A DNA stretch of 64,000 nt from Kitasatospora mediocidica KCTC 9733 (GCF_000744225.1 NZ_JQLN01000007.1:124001-188000); one strand, 5' to 3'. Numbered from the stretch's first letter, positions 44,901-53,172 are shown. The notes: generated by a model from the sequence alone, not told the origin. Program-made: numbers and translations.

Positions 44901-45919
44901 GCCGCCAGCGCGCCCGCCGCGCAGAGCGCGACCAGTTCGCCGTAGCTGTGCCCGGCCGCCAGCTGCGGCCGCACCCCGGCCAGCCCGAGCAGCTCGTACG
45001 CCGCGAGACCGGTCATGCCCAGGACGGGCTGGGCCACCCGGGTGTCGGTGAGCGCGGCGCGCTGCCGCTCGCGCTCCTGCGGGGTGAACGCCTGCGGCGG
45101 GTAGAGCGCGTCAGCGTAGGCCCGCCCGAGCCGCAGATGCCGCTGCACGGCGGGGAAGGCCGAGAACAGCTCCGCGAACATCCCCGGCCGCTGGCTGCCC
45201 TGCCCGGGGAAGAGGAACGCCAGCTCTCCCCCGAGGTCCTCCTCCTCGGCCAGGTGCAGCCCGGCCGCCGGATCGCACTCCCCCGCCAGCGCCCGGCGCA
45301 GCAGTCCGACCAGCTCGGCGACGTCCGAGGCCACCACCGCCACCCGCACCGGCGCGGACACCGACTCCGCCCGCCCACAGGCGGCCAGCGCCAGGTCGCG
45401 CAGCCGCCACGGCGACCCGTCCGCCTCCGCCTGCCGCAGCAGCTCCGCCACCTCGCGCAGCGCCCGCGCCCGGTCGACGCCACGGAAGGTGAAGAGCTCG
45501 GCCGGCCACTCCTGCAGCCCGTGCACCGGCGGCGGACCGTCGTAACCCCGGAGCACGACATGGAAGTTGGTCCCACCGAACCCGAACGCGCTGACGCCGG
45601 CCACCCGTTCGGCCGGCGGCTCGACCCACGGCCGGGCCTCGGCGTGGAAGGCGAACGGGCTGCTGTCGCCCTGCCAGGCCGAGTTCGGCTGCTCCAGGTG
45701 CAGGGTCGGCGGCTTGACGCCGGTGTGCAGCGCCAGCGACGCCTTGATCAGCCCGGCCAGGCCGGCCGCGCACTTGGTGTGCCCGATCTGCGACTTCACC
45801 GATCCCAGCGCACAACTCTGCGGCGCCGCACCGGCTTCGGCGAACACCGCGGTCAGCGTGGCCAGTTCGGTCCGGTCGCCGACCACCGTGCCGGTGCCGT
45901 GCGCCTCCAGCAGGCCCAC
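41957..45919 (-). CDS. First synthase, 3' part: KS C-terminus, AT, ACP, KR
   Basis: 1320 residues in the frame that follows the frameshift at 45985-45989; the GTG at 45919 is internal to a KS and is not a natural start. It begins with the KS His motifs EAHGTGTVVGD and KSQIGHTKCAAG. Then come AT (FPGQGSQRPGMF, GHSYGELVALCAAG), one ACP with DLSIDSIKRTEIIGQL, whose SIDSIK is typical of PUFA-synthase carriers, and KR (VLLVGGARGITARFAATLA, FGSIAAALGNRGQADYAAANDALEEL with catalytic Ser and Tyr). The domain order after KS matches PfaA. Its stop overlaps the second synthase start. Confidence 0.85.
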   Translation of the reverse strand: MGLLEAHGTGTVVGDRTELATLTAVFAEAGAAPQSCALGSVKSQIGHTKCAAGLAGLIKASLALHTGVKPPTLHLEQPNSAWQGDSSPFAFHAEARPWVEPPAERVAGVSAFGFGGTNFHVVLRGYDGPPPVHGLQEWPAELFTFRGVDRARALREVAELLRQAEADGSPWRLRDLALAACGRAESVSAPVRVAVVASDVAELVGLLRRALAGECDPAAGLHLAEEEDLGGELAFLFPGQGSQRPGMFAELFSAFPAVQRHLRLGRAYADALYPPQAFTPQERERQRAALTDTRVAQPVLGMTGLAAYELLGLAGVRPQLAAGHSYGELVALCAAGALAAEELPAIGADRARAILDAVGEGTDPGAMAAVAAGAEQVEQVLAAAGLAGRVVTANRNAPNQTVVSGGTAELADAMRLLAEAGYGVKRLPVAVAFHSPLVAGAGERFAATLAERSVRSPEFPVWSNRTAARYPVDPVAVRGELAAQIGAPVRFTEQIEAMYAAGARVFVEAGPGSVLTRLVASVLGDRPHRAVSVEGRRGGLPGFLDALAALAVAGVPVRTGRLLRGRDAVDAGRARASRRPGWTVDGQLVRTAAGELLPGALAPARPVPEALMTTQEPHANGRQAAGDALVSEFLRSSRELIAAQRDVLLSYFGGTADVAARIAPPVAATPLPVPEPRVTAPEQPQYHQQQPPQQPAAAATLGEADVLRSVVEVISERTGYPADMIEPDLDLEADLSIDSIKRTEIIGQLARRLAAGPGGDLVTLGDEEVEQLSGARTAAAITRWLTDRLDGGPTPVPDSAPASVPASVAASVAQSAPTPVAAEPSAVVVGHEPARLEFTPVPRPAPAVPSQALAGRRFALLGTDGGSGPVADALSARLTSAGAQLLVLDAGHRLSEADGLVDGVLLLDPLAEHGAPVLPGCVPVLQSALAAAPRWLLAARTAAPSGAGRADGLRGLLRTVAREYPDIAARLVEFDGAVGPLEVADALVGELLLDDREPVVLHGPAGRQGLSLVERGLGVLGSTGAGPAGDGAAEAAALGLDRDAVVLLVGGARGITARFAATLAAASRCRLELLGRTPAPEGVEAPLTAAAHDRSALRAVLARQGVPLTDVDGAASRLLAGREVAATLDELAALGSRARYQVADAADPAVLRQAVKEVYAEHGRLDGVVFAAGVIEDKVLAEKDPESFQRVFATKADGARALLDALGELPGGPGFTVLFGSIAAALGNRGQADYAAANDALEELGARWSDRTGHRALTVHWGPWAPSGRHGGMVSPELARDYERRGVRLIDPAAGTLALLRELAWGDQALRSVVYTASGW

Positions 45920-48876
45920 CTCGGCGGGCCCGATCCCGGCACTGCGGTAGGCGCGTTCCAGTGCCGCCCGCTGCCCCTCGGGCCGGGGGCCGTCAGCCCC
46001 AGCGAACGGCCGTCGCTCGCACTGCCGACGCCCTGGACCACCGCGTACACCCGGTCACCGTCGCGCTGAGCGTCCGCGAGCCGCTTCAGCACCAGGCAGC
46101 CCACCCCCTCGCCGAGCGCGATGCCGTCCGCCGACGCGTCGAAGGGGCGGGAGCGGCCGGTCGGCGAGAGCGCGTGGACCGAGGCGAACAGCAGGAAGTC
46201 GTTGATCCCGTTGTGCAGGTCCGCGCCGCCGCAGAGCGCCAGGTCGCTGGTGCCCGCGACCAGTTCCTTGCACGCCACGTCCAGCGCCGCCAGCGAGGAC
46301 GCGCAGGCGGCGTCGACCGTGAAGTTGGCGCCGCCCAGATCCAGCCGGTTGGCGATCCGCCCGGAGATGACATTGGCCAGCATGCCGGGGAACGAGTCCT
46401 CGGTGAGCTTGGGCAGCTGCTCGGCGATCGCCTCCGGCACCGTGCCCAGATAGGCGGGCAGCACGGCCGCCAGCACGCCCGCGTTCGACAGGTCGCTGCC
46501 CGCCTCCGCGCCGAACACCACGCTGGTGCGCGAGCGGTCGAAGGCCCGGCCGCCCTGCGCGCCGCCGCCGTCGTACCCGGCGTCCCGCAACGCGCGGCGG
46601 GCCGCCTCCAGCGCCAGCAGCTGCACCGGCTCGATGCTGCCGAGCGCGGACGGCGGGATGCCGTAGCTCAGCGGGTCGAAGGGGATCCGCGGCAGGAAAC
46701 CGCCCCACTTGGACGGCGTCGTGCCGGGTCCGCCGTCCGCCGCGTGATACCGCGCCGGGTCCCACCGCTCGGCCGGCACCTCGGTCACCGCGTCCACGCC
46801 GCCCAGCACATTCGCCCAGAACGCCGGCAGGTCGGGGGCCTGGGGGAACATCCCCGCCATGCCGATCACCGCGATCTCCAGCGGCGCGGGCTCCGGTTCG
46901 GCCGCCACCGTGGGCGGCAGGCCGAGATACTCGGCCAACTCCGCCGCCCGGGCGGCCAGCAGGCCGGCCGCCCGGGTGCTGACCGCGGCGTGCAGCTCGG
47001 CCAGCGTCGTGGTGGCCGAGCGCAGCACCGCGACCTGGCCGGCCATGAACATCCCGCGCTCCAGCTGCCCTTGGGCGTCGACCGCGGTCAACTCCCCCGC
47101 GACCCGGTCGACGCCCTTGGCCGCGATCCGCAACCGCCCGACGTTCAACCGCTCCAGCTGCTCCCAGGCCTCCCGGTCGGGCACCCCCTGGGCCCGCAGC
47201 CGCTCGCGCGTCTCGCCGAACTCCGCCGTGAAGGGGCTCGGCACACACCGGGTGGCGTGTCCGGGCGCGGTCTGCAACAGCTCCGTCCCCCGTGCGGCCA
47301 ACACCTGGCGCTGGAAGGGCTCCTGCACGGCCCCGCAGGCCACCGCCTCCTCGGTGAACAGGTAAGCCGTGCCCATCAGCACCCCCGCCGCGACCCCGCG
47401 TGCCGCCAGGGGCGCGGTCATCGCCGCCACCATCGCCGCGGAGCGCGCGTCGTGCACGCCGCCCGCGAACAGCACCTCCAGCTGCGGGGCGTCCGGGGCA
47501 TTCGGGGTGCCCTCGCGGGCGTCCAGGAAGTCCTCCAGCACCGCCAACTGCGCCTCCCAGAGCGGGAAGCTGTGCCGCGGCCCGACGTGCCCGCCGCACT
47601 CCGCGCCCTCGAAGACGAACCTGCGGGCCCCGTCCTCCAGGAACTGCCTCAGCAGCCCCGGCGAGGGCACGTGCAGGAAGGTCCGGATCCCCGCCTCCTC
47701 CAGCACCCGCGCCTGCGAGGGACGGCCGCCGGCGATCACCGCGTGGCTGGGTCGCGCCGCGAGCACCTCCGCCAGCTGCGCGCTGCGGAGCTCCTCCGCG
47801 GCGAATCCCAACACGCCGACCGCCCAGGGGAGTCCGCCGGCCACGGCGGCGGTCCGGGCGAGCAGGTCGCGGGTCTGCTCCGCTCCCGCCAGCGCCAGTG
47901 CCACGCAGGGCAGCGCGCCGGCCGCGGCCACCGCGGCGGCGAAGCCCGGCTGGTCGCTGACCCTGGTCATCGGCCCCTGGACCACGGGCAGTCGGGTGCC
48001 CAGCGCCCGGCTCAGCGGCGCCCCCGACCCGAGCAGCTCCGTCGCCGCTCCCGGCGCCGCCGACGCCCGCAGGCCGTCCAACACGGCCTCCCGGACGGCG
48101 CGCACGGCCTGCTGCGCCGTCCCCCAGCGGTCCGCGAACCGCGCGGCCAGGAAACCATCCTGACCGATCGTCAGCTCAGCCTGGACGACTCCACCCGGCC
48201 GGCCGCGCCGCAGCACGCGGCGCCCGTCGACGAGGACGGTCTCGGATCCGTCCAGGCCGCGCACGGCCGCCGCAACCTCCTCCGGCACCGAGGACTCGGC
48301 CAGCAGCGCGAGTTGGCTGTCCAGCACCACCCCCGCCGCCCCGCCGGCCACCGCCGCCGCCGCCGTGCGCGGGCCGATCCCGCCCCAGGCCCAGACCGGC
48401 ACCTCGACCTCGGGGGCGGCCAGCAGTTGCTGGAGCAGCACGAACGTGCTCAACTCCCCGACCCGGCCGCCGCTCTCGCAGCCGCGCGCGATCAGGCCGT
48501 GCGCCCCCGCGCGGACGGCGGCCAGGGCCTGGTCCAGGTCCGTCACGTCCACCAGCAGGCGGTACTCCTCGCGCAGCGCCGCGATCTCCCAGCCGGGGGT
48601 GTCGACGGCCAGCACGAGGACCGCCGGGCCGCCGCCCTCGCCCGGGCGCAGGTCCGCGGGATCCATCCGGCAGCCGGGGGCCACCCGGACGCCGAAGACG
48701 CCCGGACATCTCTCCCGGAGCCGGGCGAGTTCCTCCCGTGACCGGCGATCACCGGCCCCGAGGTCCAGCACGCCCAGGACGCCCGCGCGGCACACGGCCT
48801 CGGCCAGCGCGGCGTCCGGATCGTGGAACGGGGTAATCCCGATGACGACGTCGGTCAGCGACAATGTGGGTCCCAT
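45853..48876 (-). CDS. First synthase, 5' part: tandem nitropropane-dioxygenase-like domains fused to KS
   Basis: 1007 codons to the out-of-frame stop; genuine coding ends near 45985. The ATG at 48876 has GGAGAG close upstream. Residues about 1-245 and 280-560 are two flavin-barrel halves of the 2-nitropropane dioxygenase/PfaD enoyl-reductase type: ARGCESGGRVGELSTF with VWAWGGIGPRTAAAAV, then LPVVQGPMTRVSD, EGAECGGHVGPRHSFP and VLFAGGVHDARSAAMV. A linker follows, then KS from about 660 (IAVIGMAGMFPQAPDLPAFW, active Cys in VDAACASSLAALDVA). PUFA systems usually encode this reductase as separate PfaD, so an N-terminal fusion is notable. Confidence 0.85.
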   Translation of the reverse strand: MGPTLSLTDVVIGITPFHDPDAALAEAVCRAGVLGVLDLGAGDRRSREELARLRERCPGVFGVRVAPGCRMDPADLRPGEGGGPAVLVLAVDTPGWEIAALREEYRLLVDVTDLDQALAAVRAGAHGLIARGCESGGRVGELSTFVLLQQLLAAPEVEVPVWAWGGIGPRTAAAAVAGGAAGVVLDSQLALLAESSVPEEVAAAVRGLDGSETVLVDGRRVLRRGRPGGVVQAELTIGQDGFLAARFADRWGTAQQAVRAVREAVLDGLRASAAPGAATELLGSGAPLSRALGTRLPVVQGPMTRVSDQPGFAAAVAAAGALPCVALALAGAEQTRDLLARTAAVAGGLPWAVGVLGFAAEELRSAQLAEVLAARPSHAVIAGGRPSQARVLEEAGIRTFLHVPSPGLLRQFLEDGARRFVFEGAECGGHVGPRHSFPLWEAQLAVLEDFLDAREGTPNAPDAPQLEVLFAGGVHDARSAAMVAAMTAPLAARGVAAGVLMGTAYLFTEEAVACGAVQEPFQRQVLAARGTELLQTAPGHATRCVPSPFTAEFGETRERLRAQGVPDREAWEQLERLNVGRLRIAAKGVDRVAGELTAVDAQGQLERGMFMAGQVAVLRSATTTLAELHAAVSTRAAGLLAARAAELAEYLGLPPTVAAEPEPAPLEIAVIGMAGMFPQAPDLPAFWANVLGGVDAVTEVPAERWDPARYHAADGGPGTTPSKWGGFLPRIPFDPLSYGIPPSALGSIEPVQLLALEAARRALRDAGYDGGGAQGGRAFDRSRTSVVFGAEAGSDLSNAGVLAAVLPAYLGTVPEAIAEQLPKLTEDSFPGMLANVISGRIANRLDLGGANFTVDAACASSLAALDVACKELVAGTSDLALCGGADLHNGINDFLLFASVHALSPTGRSRPFDASADGIALGEGVGCLVLKRLADAQRDGDRVYAVVQGVGSASDGRSLGLTAPGPRGSGRHWNAPTAVPGSGPPRWACWRRTAPARWSATGPNWPR
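45985..45989 (-). other. Frameshift site in the first synthase (G5/C5 tract)
   Basis: On the coding strand the run reads GCC CCC GGC in the first frame; one extra C would give A-P-R-P-E-G-Q and run straight into the KS text RAALERAYRSAG and EAHGTG. The shift falls between the active-site Cys and the first His of the KS. It is either a sequencing/assembly error in a homopolymer, a real mutation, or slippage on C5. Confidence 0.85.
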
Positions 48877-49030
48877 GGACTCTCCGGTATGCATCATGGC
48901 GCAGGCGGGGGCATGAGCGACTTCCGAAGCAGGACGCGACAGGCAACCCCCTCGTGGGGCACGAGGGCGCCATTGCGCCACCCCGCGATCCGGTTCACCA
49001 TCGAGGCTACCGAGTAGTAGGGCCCGTCAG

Positions 49031-49059
49031 GTTAAACCCACGTTGCGCGTACATGTCAA
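49031..49059 (-). promoter_or_regulatory. Putative promoter of the lipid-synthase operon
   Basis: On the minus strand TTGACA (49059-49054), a 17-base spacer and TTTAAC (49036-49031). It would start transcription about 150 bases before the synthase ATG at 48876, leaving a long 5' untranslated region. This is the only consensus-like pair in the 379-bp gene-free gap 48877-49255, which otherwise holds the terminator at 49213. Confidence 0.5.
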
Positions 49060-49212
49060 CCTCTCGGCGACCCCGGGTTGTCGTCGGGCACGAGAGCACG
49101 GCGGGCCGAAGTCGCGTTCCCTGAAAGGGGCCTGCGCATCCGCACAGAACCCCCCGGGAACCTCCGCAGGCCCGGACCGGCGCAGGCGGCCCCGCCGGGC
49201 CTCCACGGCGTG

Positions 49213-49244
49213 CAGGACCCCGCCCGGATGCGGGCGGGGTCCTG
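49213..49244 (-). terminator. Hairpin terminator after the EF-G-like gene
   Basis: Perfect 14-base arms CAGGACCCCGCCCG and complement around GATG, 11 bases past the EF-G-like stop. It separates that gene from the synthase operon promoter. Confidence 0.75.
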
Positions 49245-49255
49245 ACGGTCGGGCG

Positions 49256-51349
49256 CTACCGGACCAGGGCGGCCGGCGCCGACGCGTACCCGGCGGCCCG
49301 GGTGGTGAAGGTGCCGCGGCCCTGGGTCCGGCTGCGCAACCGGGTCGCGTAGCCGAACAGTTCGGCCAGCGGCACGGTGGCGGTGACCACCGCCGTGGCG
49401 CCCCGGGCGGCGGTCGAGCCCGTGACGCGGCCACGGCGGGCGGCCAGGTCACCGAGCACGCCGCCGACGTTGTCGTCGGGCACCGTGGCGGTGACCTCGG
49501 CCACCGGCTCCAGCAGCACCATCGCGCCGGTGCGCGACGCCTCGCGCAAGGCCTCGCGCAGGGCGAGCCGGGCGGCCGTACGGAACGCCAACTCCGAGGA
49601 GTCGACGGCATGGGTGGACCCGTCGGTCAGGGTGACCCGCAGTCCGGTGACCGGGTGGCCACCGAGCGGGCCCTCGGCGAGCGCGTCCCGGCAGCCGGCC
49701 TCGACCGCCTGGACGTACTCCTTCGGCACCCGCCCGCCGACGACCGTCGAGCGGAACGCGAAGCCCTCCACGGCGGCGCCGTCCGCACCGCCGTCCGCCT
49801 CCAGGGGCTCAAGTGGCTCCACGTCGAGCACGAGGTGCGCGAACTGGCCGGCGCCGCCGTCCTGTTTGACGTGCCGGTAAACCAGCCCGCGGACCCCGCG
49901 GGTGAGCGCCTCCCGATAGGCCACCTGCGGTCGGCCGACGGTGACCTCCAGGCCCTGGGCCCGGCGGATGTTCTCCACCGCGACCTCCAGGTGCAACTCC
50001 CCCATGCCCGAGAGCAGCACCTGACCGGTCTCCGGATCGGTCCGGACCGCCAGCGAGGGGTCCTCCTCGACCAGCCGTACCAGCGCCGACGTCAACCGCT
50101 CGGCGTCGACGCGCCTGCGCGCCTCCACGGCCACCGAGACCACCGGGTCCGCCACCGTCGGCGGTTCCAGCACCAGCGGTGCGGCGGGCGCGCAGAGGGT
50201 GGCGCCGGCGCGGGCCGCCTTCAGCCCGACCACGGCGACGATGTCCCCGGCCGCCGCCTGGTCCACCTCGGCGTGCCGGTCGGCCTGCACCCGCAGGATC
50301 CGGCCGATCCGCTCGCTGCGTCCCGCACCCGCGTCCAGCACCACGTCCCCCTTCCGGATCGTTCCCGCGTACACCCGCAGGTAGGTCAGCCGCCCGGTGG
50401 CGGTCGAGTTGACCTTGAACACCAGCGCCGCGAACGGCGCCGCCGGGTCGGCGGCCCGCTCCTGCACCGCGCCGTCCAATGTGCCGCGCACGGCGGGCAC
50501 GTCCAGCGGCGAGGGCAGATAGGCCACGACGGCGTCCAGCAGCGGTTCGATCCCGCGGTTGCGGTAGGCCGAACCGCAGAGCACCACCACGGCCTCGCCG
50601 GTGCGGGTGAGGTCGCGCAGCGCGGCGGCCAGGGTCGCCGCGGAGAGCGTCGACTGTGCGCAGAACTCCTCCAGCGCCGCCGGGTGGAGTTCGGCCACCG
50701 TCTCCTCCAGCAGTCGCCGGCGCGCCTGCGCCTCCTCCCGCAGGTCCTCGGGCACCGGGCCCTCGTCGAACGCGTCCCGCCCGTCGGCCCACACCAGCGA
50801 CCGCATCCGCAGCAGGTCCACCACACCGGTGAACCCGTCCTCCCGGCCGATCGGCAGCTGCACCGCCAGCGGCACCGGATGCAGCCGCTCCCGGATCGAG
50901 GCCACCGCACCGTCGAGGTCCGCCCCGGCCCGGTCCAGCTTGTTGACGAACGCGATGCGCGGCACCCCGTGCCGATCGGCCTGCCGCCACACCGACTCGC
51001 TCTGCGGCTCGACCCCCGCGACGGCGTCGAACACCGCGACCGCGCCGTCGAGCACCCGCAGCGAGCGCTCCACCTCGTCGGCGAAGTCCACATGCCCCGG
51101 CGTGTCGATCAGGTTGATCCGGCAGCCGTCCCACGCACAACTGACGGCGGCGGCAAAGATGGTGATCCCACGGTCGCGCTCCTGGGAGTCGAAGTCGGTG
51201 ACGGTCGTGCCGTCGTGGACCTCGCCGCGCTTGTGGCTGGCGCCGGTGAGGTAGAGGATCCGCTCGGTGACGGTGGTCTTGCCGGCGTCCACGTGGGCAA
51301 GGATGCCCAGATTGCGGACGGCGAGGTGATGGTGGAGGTTGGCGTGCAC
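49256..51349 (-). CDS. Elongation factor G paralogue (FusB/TetM-like GTPase)
   Basis: 697 residues, full EF-G length. GTPase motifs: G1 AHVDAGKTT, G2 region RGITIFAAA, G3 DTPGHVDF, G4 NKLD. Domains II to V follow, with GMGELHLEV, VPKEYVQAVEAG and the C-terminal GYATRLRSRTQGRGTFT. The divergent G-domain and its being a lone gene away from rpsL/rpsG/tuf mark it as the secondary EF-G of streptomycetes rather than the housekeeping one. Possible roles are ribosome rescue, stress adaptation or drug protection; sequence alone does not choose. A 21-bp palindrome lies 62 bases before its ATG. Confidence 0.88.
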   Translation of the reverse strand: MHANLHHHLAVRNLGILAHVDAGKTTVTERILYLTGASHKRGEVHDGTTVTDFDSQERDRGITIFAAAVSCAWDGCRINLIDTPGHVDFADEVERSLRVLDGAVAVFDAVAGVEPQSESVWRQADRHGVPRIAFVNKLDRAGADLDGAVASIRERLHPVPLAVQLPIGREDGFTGVVDLLRMRSLVWADGRDAFDEGPVPEDLREEAQARRRLLEETVAELHPAALEEFCAQSTLSAATLAAALRDLTRTGEAVVVLCGSAYRNRGIEPLLDAVVAYLPSPLDVPAVRGTLDGAVQERAADPAAPFAALVFKVNSTATGRLTYLRVYAGTIRKGDVVLDAGAGRSERIGRILRVQADRHAEVDQAAAGDIVAVVGLKAARAGATLCAPAAPLVLEPPTVADPVVSVAVEARRRVDAERLTSALVRLVEEDPSLAVRTDPETGQVLLSGMGELHLEVAVENIRRAQGLEVTVGRPQVAYREALTRGVRGLVYRHVKQDGGAGQFAHLVLDVEPLEPLEADGGADGAAVEGFAFRSTVVGGRVPKEYVQAVEAGCRDALAEGPLGGHPVTGLRVTLTDGSTHAVDSSELAFRTAARLALREALREASRTGAMVLLEPVAEVTATVPDDNVGGVLGDLAARRGRVTGSTAARGATAVVTATVPLAELFGYATRLRSRTQGRGTFTTRAAGYASAPAALVR

Positions 51350-51410
51350 GGCCCGTGGCCCTTCCGGCTGATCCGAAGCTGGACGTGCGCGATTCCCCTG
51401 ACGGGATGAC

Positions 51411-51431
51411 TCTCTGACGATTCGTCAGAGA
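51411..51431. promoter_or_regulatory. 21-bp palindrome upstream of the EF-G-like gene
   Basis: Ten-base arms TCTCTGACGA (51411-51420) and TCGTCAGAGA (51422-51431) around one T, perfectly symmetric. Size and position 62 bases before the gene suit an operator for a dimeric repressor. The local base composition is lower in GC than its surroundings. Confidence 0.5.
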
Positions 51432-51834
51432 TCTAGATGCTCGTCACGGGCATCCGGTACCGGCCGCGCAGCCGGAACCGGGCGGACGGAGACACCAGGA
51501 TCACCTCATACCGCGAACGGGGAACGACGACAGCGATGCGGTCACGCACGGCCGGTCTCCCCTCACTCGTCAACGGTCCACGCCGCTCGGCCCAATGGCG
51601 GCGGCGCTCGGTACTCGGTGAGCGTAGGGGAAGGGGCGGCCAAGGACACCGGATTTATCGCCGGGCGCCGACTACGCAGCGTTCAGCCTACGAGGAGTGG
51701 CGGCGCCGGGTGCGCGCGGTTCGAATGAGTACTGCCCGTGACGAAGCAGGCCGCGGCCGGCGGCCCGGTGCCCGACGGGCGGTGCCGGGGCCCGTCCGGG
51801 TCCCGGCCGGTGATCCAGACGAGGAGACAAGTAC
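51432..51834. other. Gene-free stretch before the secreted propeller gene
   Basis: About 400 bases between the palindrome and the GTG at 51835. Open frames here are Arg-rich shadows without ribosome-binding sites. I see no hairpin terminator and no known RNA; promoters for the flanking divergent genes should be here. Confidence 0.5.
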
Positions 51835-52986
51835 GTGAGAGCACGTGTGAGAACAGGGCTGGCGGCCGCCGCGTCCCTGTTGCTCGGGTCCGCGGCGACA
51901 GCCGTCGCGGCCCCCACCGCCGATGCCCGTGACTCGTTCACGGGGCCCCTGCACACGGTGTCGACGCTCGCGTCGACCGTCCCCGCCAACGGGGACGTGA
52001 ACCCCTACGGCACCGTGGTGGTCCCGCAGAGCGTCGGGGAACTGCACCGGGGTCACGTCCTGGTCAGCAACTTCAACAACGGCGGGAACCTGCAGGGGAC
52101 CGGCACCACGCTGGTGCAGATCAGCCCCCGCGGTGACGTGCGGCAGTTCGCCCAGATCGACCCGGCCAACCTGCCCGGCCCCTGCCCCGGCGGCGTCGGG
52201 CTGACCACCGCGCTCACCGTCCTGCCCGGCGGCTGGGTGGTGGTCGGCAGCCTGCCGACCACCGACGGGATGTCCGACACCGCGCAGGCGGGCTGCCTGC
52301 TGGTGCTCGACAGCCACGGCACCGTGCGCGAGACGCTGTCCGGCAACGGCATCAACGGGCCCTGGGACATGACCTCGGTGAGCAACGGGCGGCGCAGCGA
52401 CCTCTTCGTCACCAACGTGCTCAACGGGACGGTCGCCGCCGGTGGTGCGACCGTGAACGAGGGCACCGTCCTGCGGCTCACCCTGCAGCAGGAGCGGGAC
52501 GACCAGCCGCCGCGTCTGGTGTCCACCACCGAGATCGGCTCGGGCTTCGGCGAGCGCACCGACCCGGCCGCCCTGGTGGTCGGACCGACCGGAGTCGGCC
52601 TCTCGCCCGAGGGGACGCTCTACGTCGCGGACACGGTCGGTAACCAGATCACGGCGATCCCCGACGCGCTGGGCCGCCGCGACTCCGCCGGCACCGGGCG
52701 GACCGTCAGCTGCGGCGGGAGCCTGAACGGCCCGCTCGGCCTGGTGGTGGCCCCCGGCGGCGACATCCTCACGGTCAACGCCGGCGACGGCAACCTCGTG
52801 GAGAGCACCCCGCACGGCGACCAGGTCGAGGTGCGCCGGCTCGACTCCTCCGGCAACCCGCCCGGCGCCGGCGCGCTCTTCGGCCTCGCCGTCCGCCCCC
52901 AGGACCGCGACACCAGGCCCGAGGACCGCGCCGTCTACTTCGTGGACGACGCGACGAACAGCCTCAACCTCCTCACGGCACCGTGA
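51835..52986 (+). CDS. Secreted beta-propeller/NHL-like protein
   Basis: 383 residues from a GTG with GAGGAGA upstream. A Sec signal (GLAAAASLLLGSAATAVAAP) precedes repeated blade-like units: GHVLVSNFNNGGNLQGTG, GGWVVVGSLPTTDG, SDLFVTNVLNGTV, GTLYVADTVGNQITAIPDA and GGDILTVNAGDGNLVE. These resemble NHL/SMP-30-like propeller strands. No enzyme motif is recognised; such proteins often bind ligands or act as lactonases. A strong terminator follows 25 bases after the stop. Confidence 0.78.
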   Translation: MRARVRTGLAAAASLLLGSAATAVAAPTADARDSFTGPLHTVSTLASTVPANGDVNPYGTVVVPQSVGELHRGHVLVSNFNNGGNLQGTGTTLVQISPRGDVRQFAQIDPANLPGPCPGGVGLTTALTVLPGGWVVVGSLPTTDGMSDTAQAGCLLVLDSHGTVRETLSGNGINGPWDMTSVSNGRRSDLFVTNVLNGTVAAGGATVNEGTVLRLTLQQERDDQPPRLVSTTEIGSGFGERTDPAALVVGPTGVGLSPEGTLYVADTVGNQITAIPDALGRRDSAGTGRTVSCGGSLNGPLGLVVAPGGDILTVNAGDGNLVESTPHGDQVEVRRLDSSGNPPGAGALFGLAVRPQDRDTRPEDRAVYFVDDATNSLNLLTAP

Positions 52987-53010
52987 GGTAGCAGCACCCG
53001 CCGTCCCACC

Positions 53011-53044
53011 AGGGCAGCCGCCTCACCCCCGAGGCGGCTGCCCT
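53011..53044. terminator. Hairpin terminator after the secreted protein gene
   Basis: Perfect 14-base arms AGGGCAGCCGCCTC and complement (53011-53024, 53031-53044) with a 6-base loop. Confidence 0.75.
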
Positions 53045-53061
53045 CGTGCGGCGGCGGCACG

Positions 53062-53172
53062 CTAAAGCTCGGTCAGCTCGCCCAGGCCCAGGGTGTGCAG
53101 GACGGCCTGGGTGATGCTGTCACCCGTCATCACCCAGGTCATCGGCTCGTCCGACAGATCGATCATGGCCAT
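53062..53172 (-). pseudogene. 36-residue SGNH/GDSL-hydrolase N-terminal relic
   Basis: ATG to TAG. The text MTWVMTGDSITQAVLHTLG carries block I of SGNH/GDSL esterases (G-D-S-I), including the nucleophile Ser, and then stops after 17 more residues. Full enzymes are 200 residues or longer, so this is either a truncated relic or a reused mini-protein. GGGGG precedes the start closely. It lies between a terminator and an unrelated helical-protein gene. Confidence 0.5.

Noticed and set aside
41942..46069. Plus-strand open frame of 1375 codons opposite the first synthase
   Set aside because: Antisense shadow caused by high third-position GC; no motif and no ribosome-binding site.
51437..51838. Possible 133-residue gene after the palindrome
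   Set aside because: Arg-rich, no ribosome-binding site, no hydrophobic core, and it runs into the start of the secreted protein gene.
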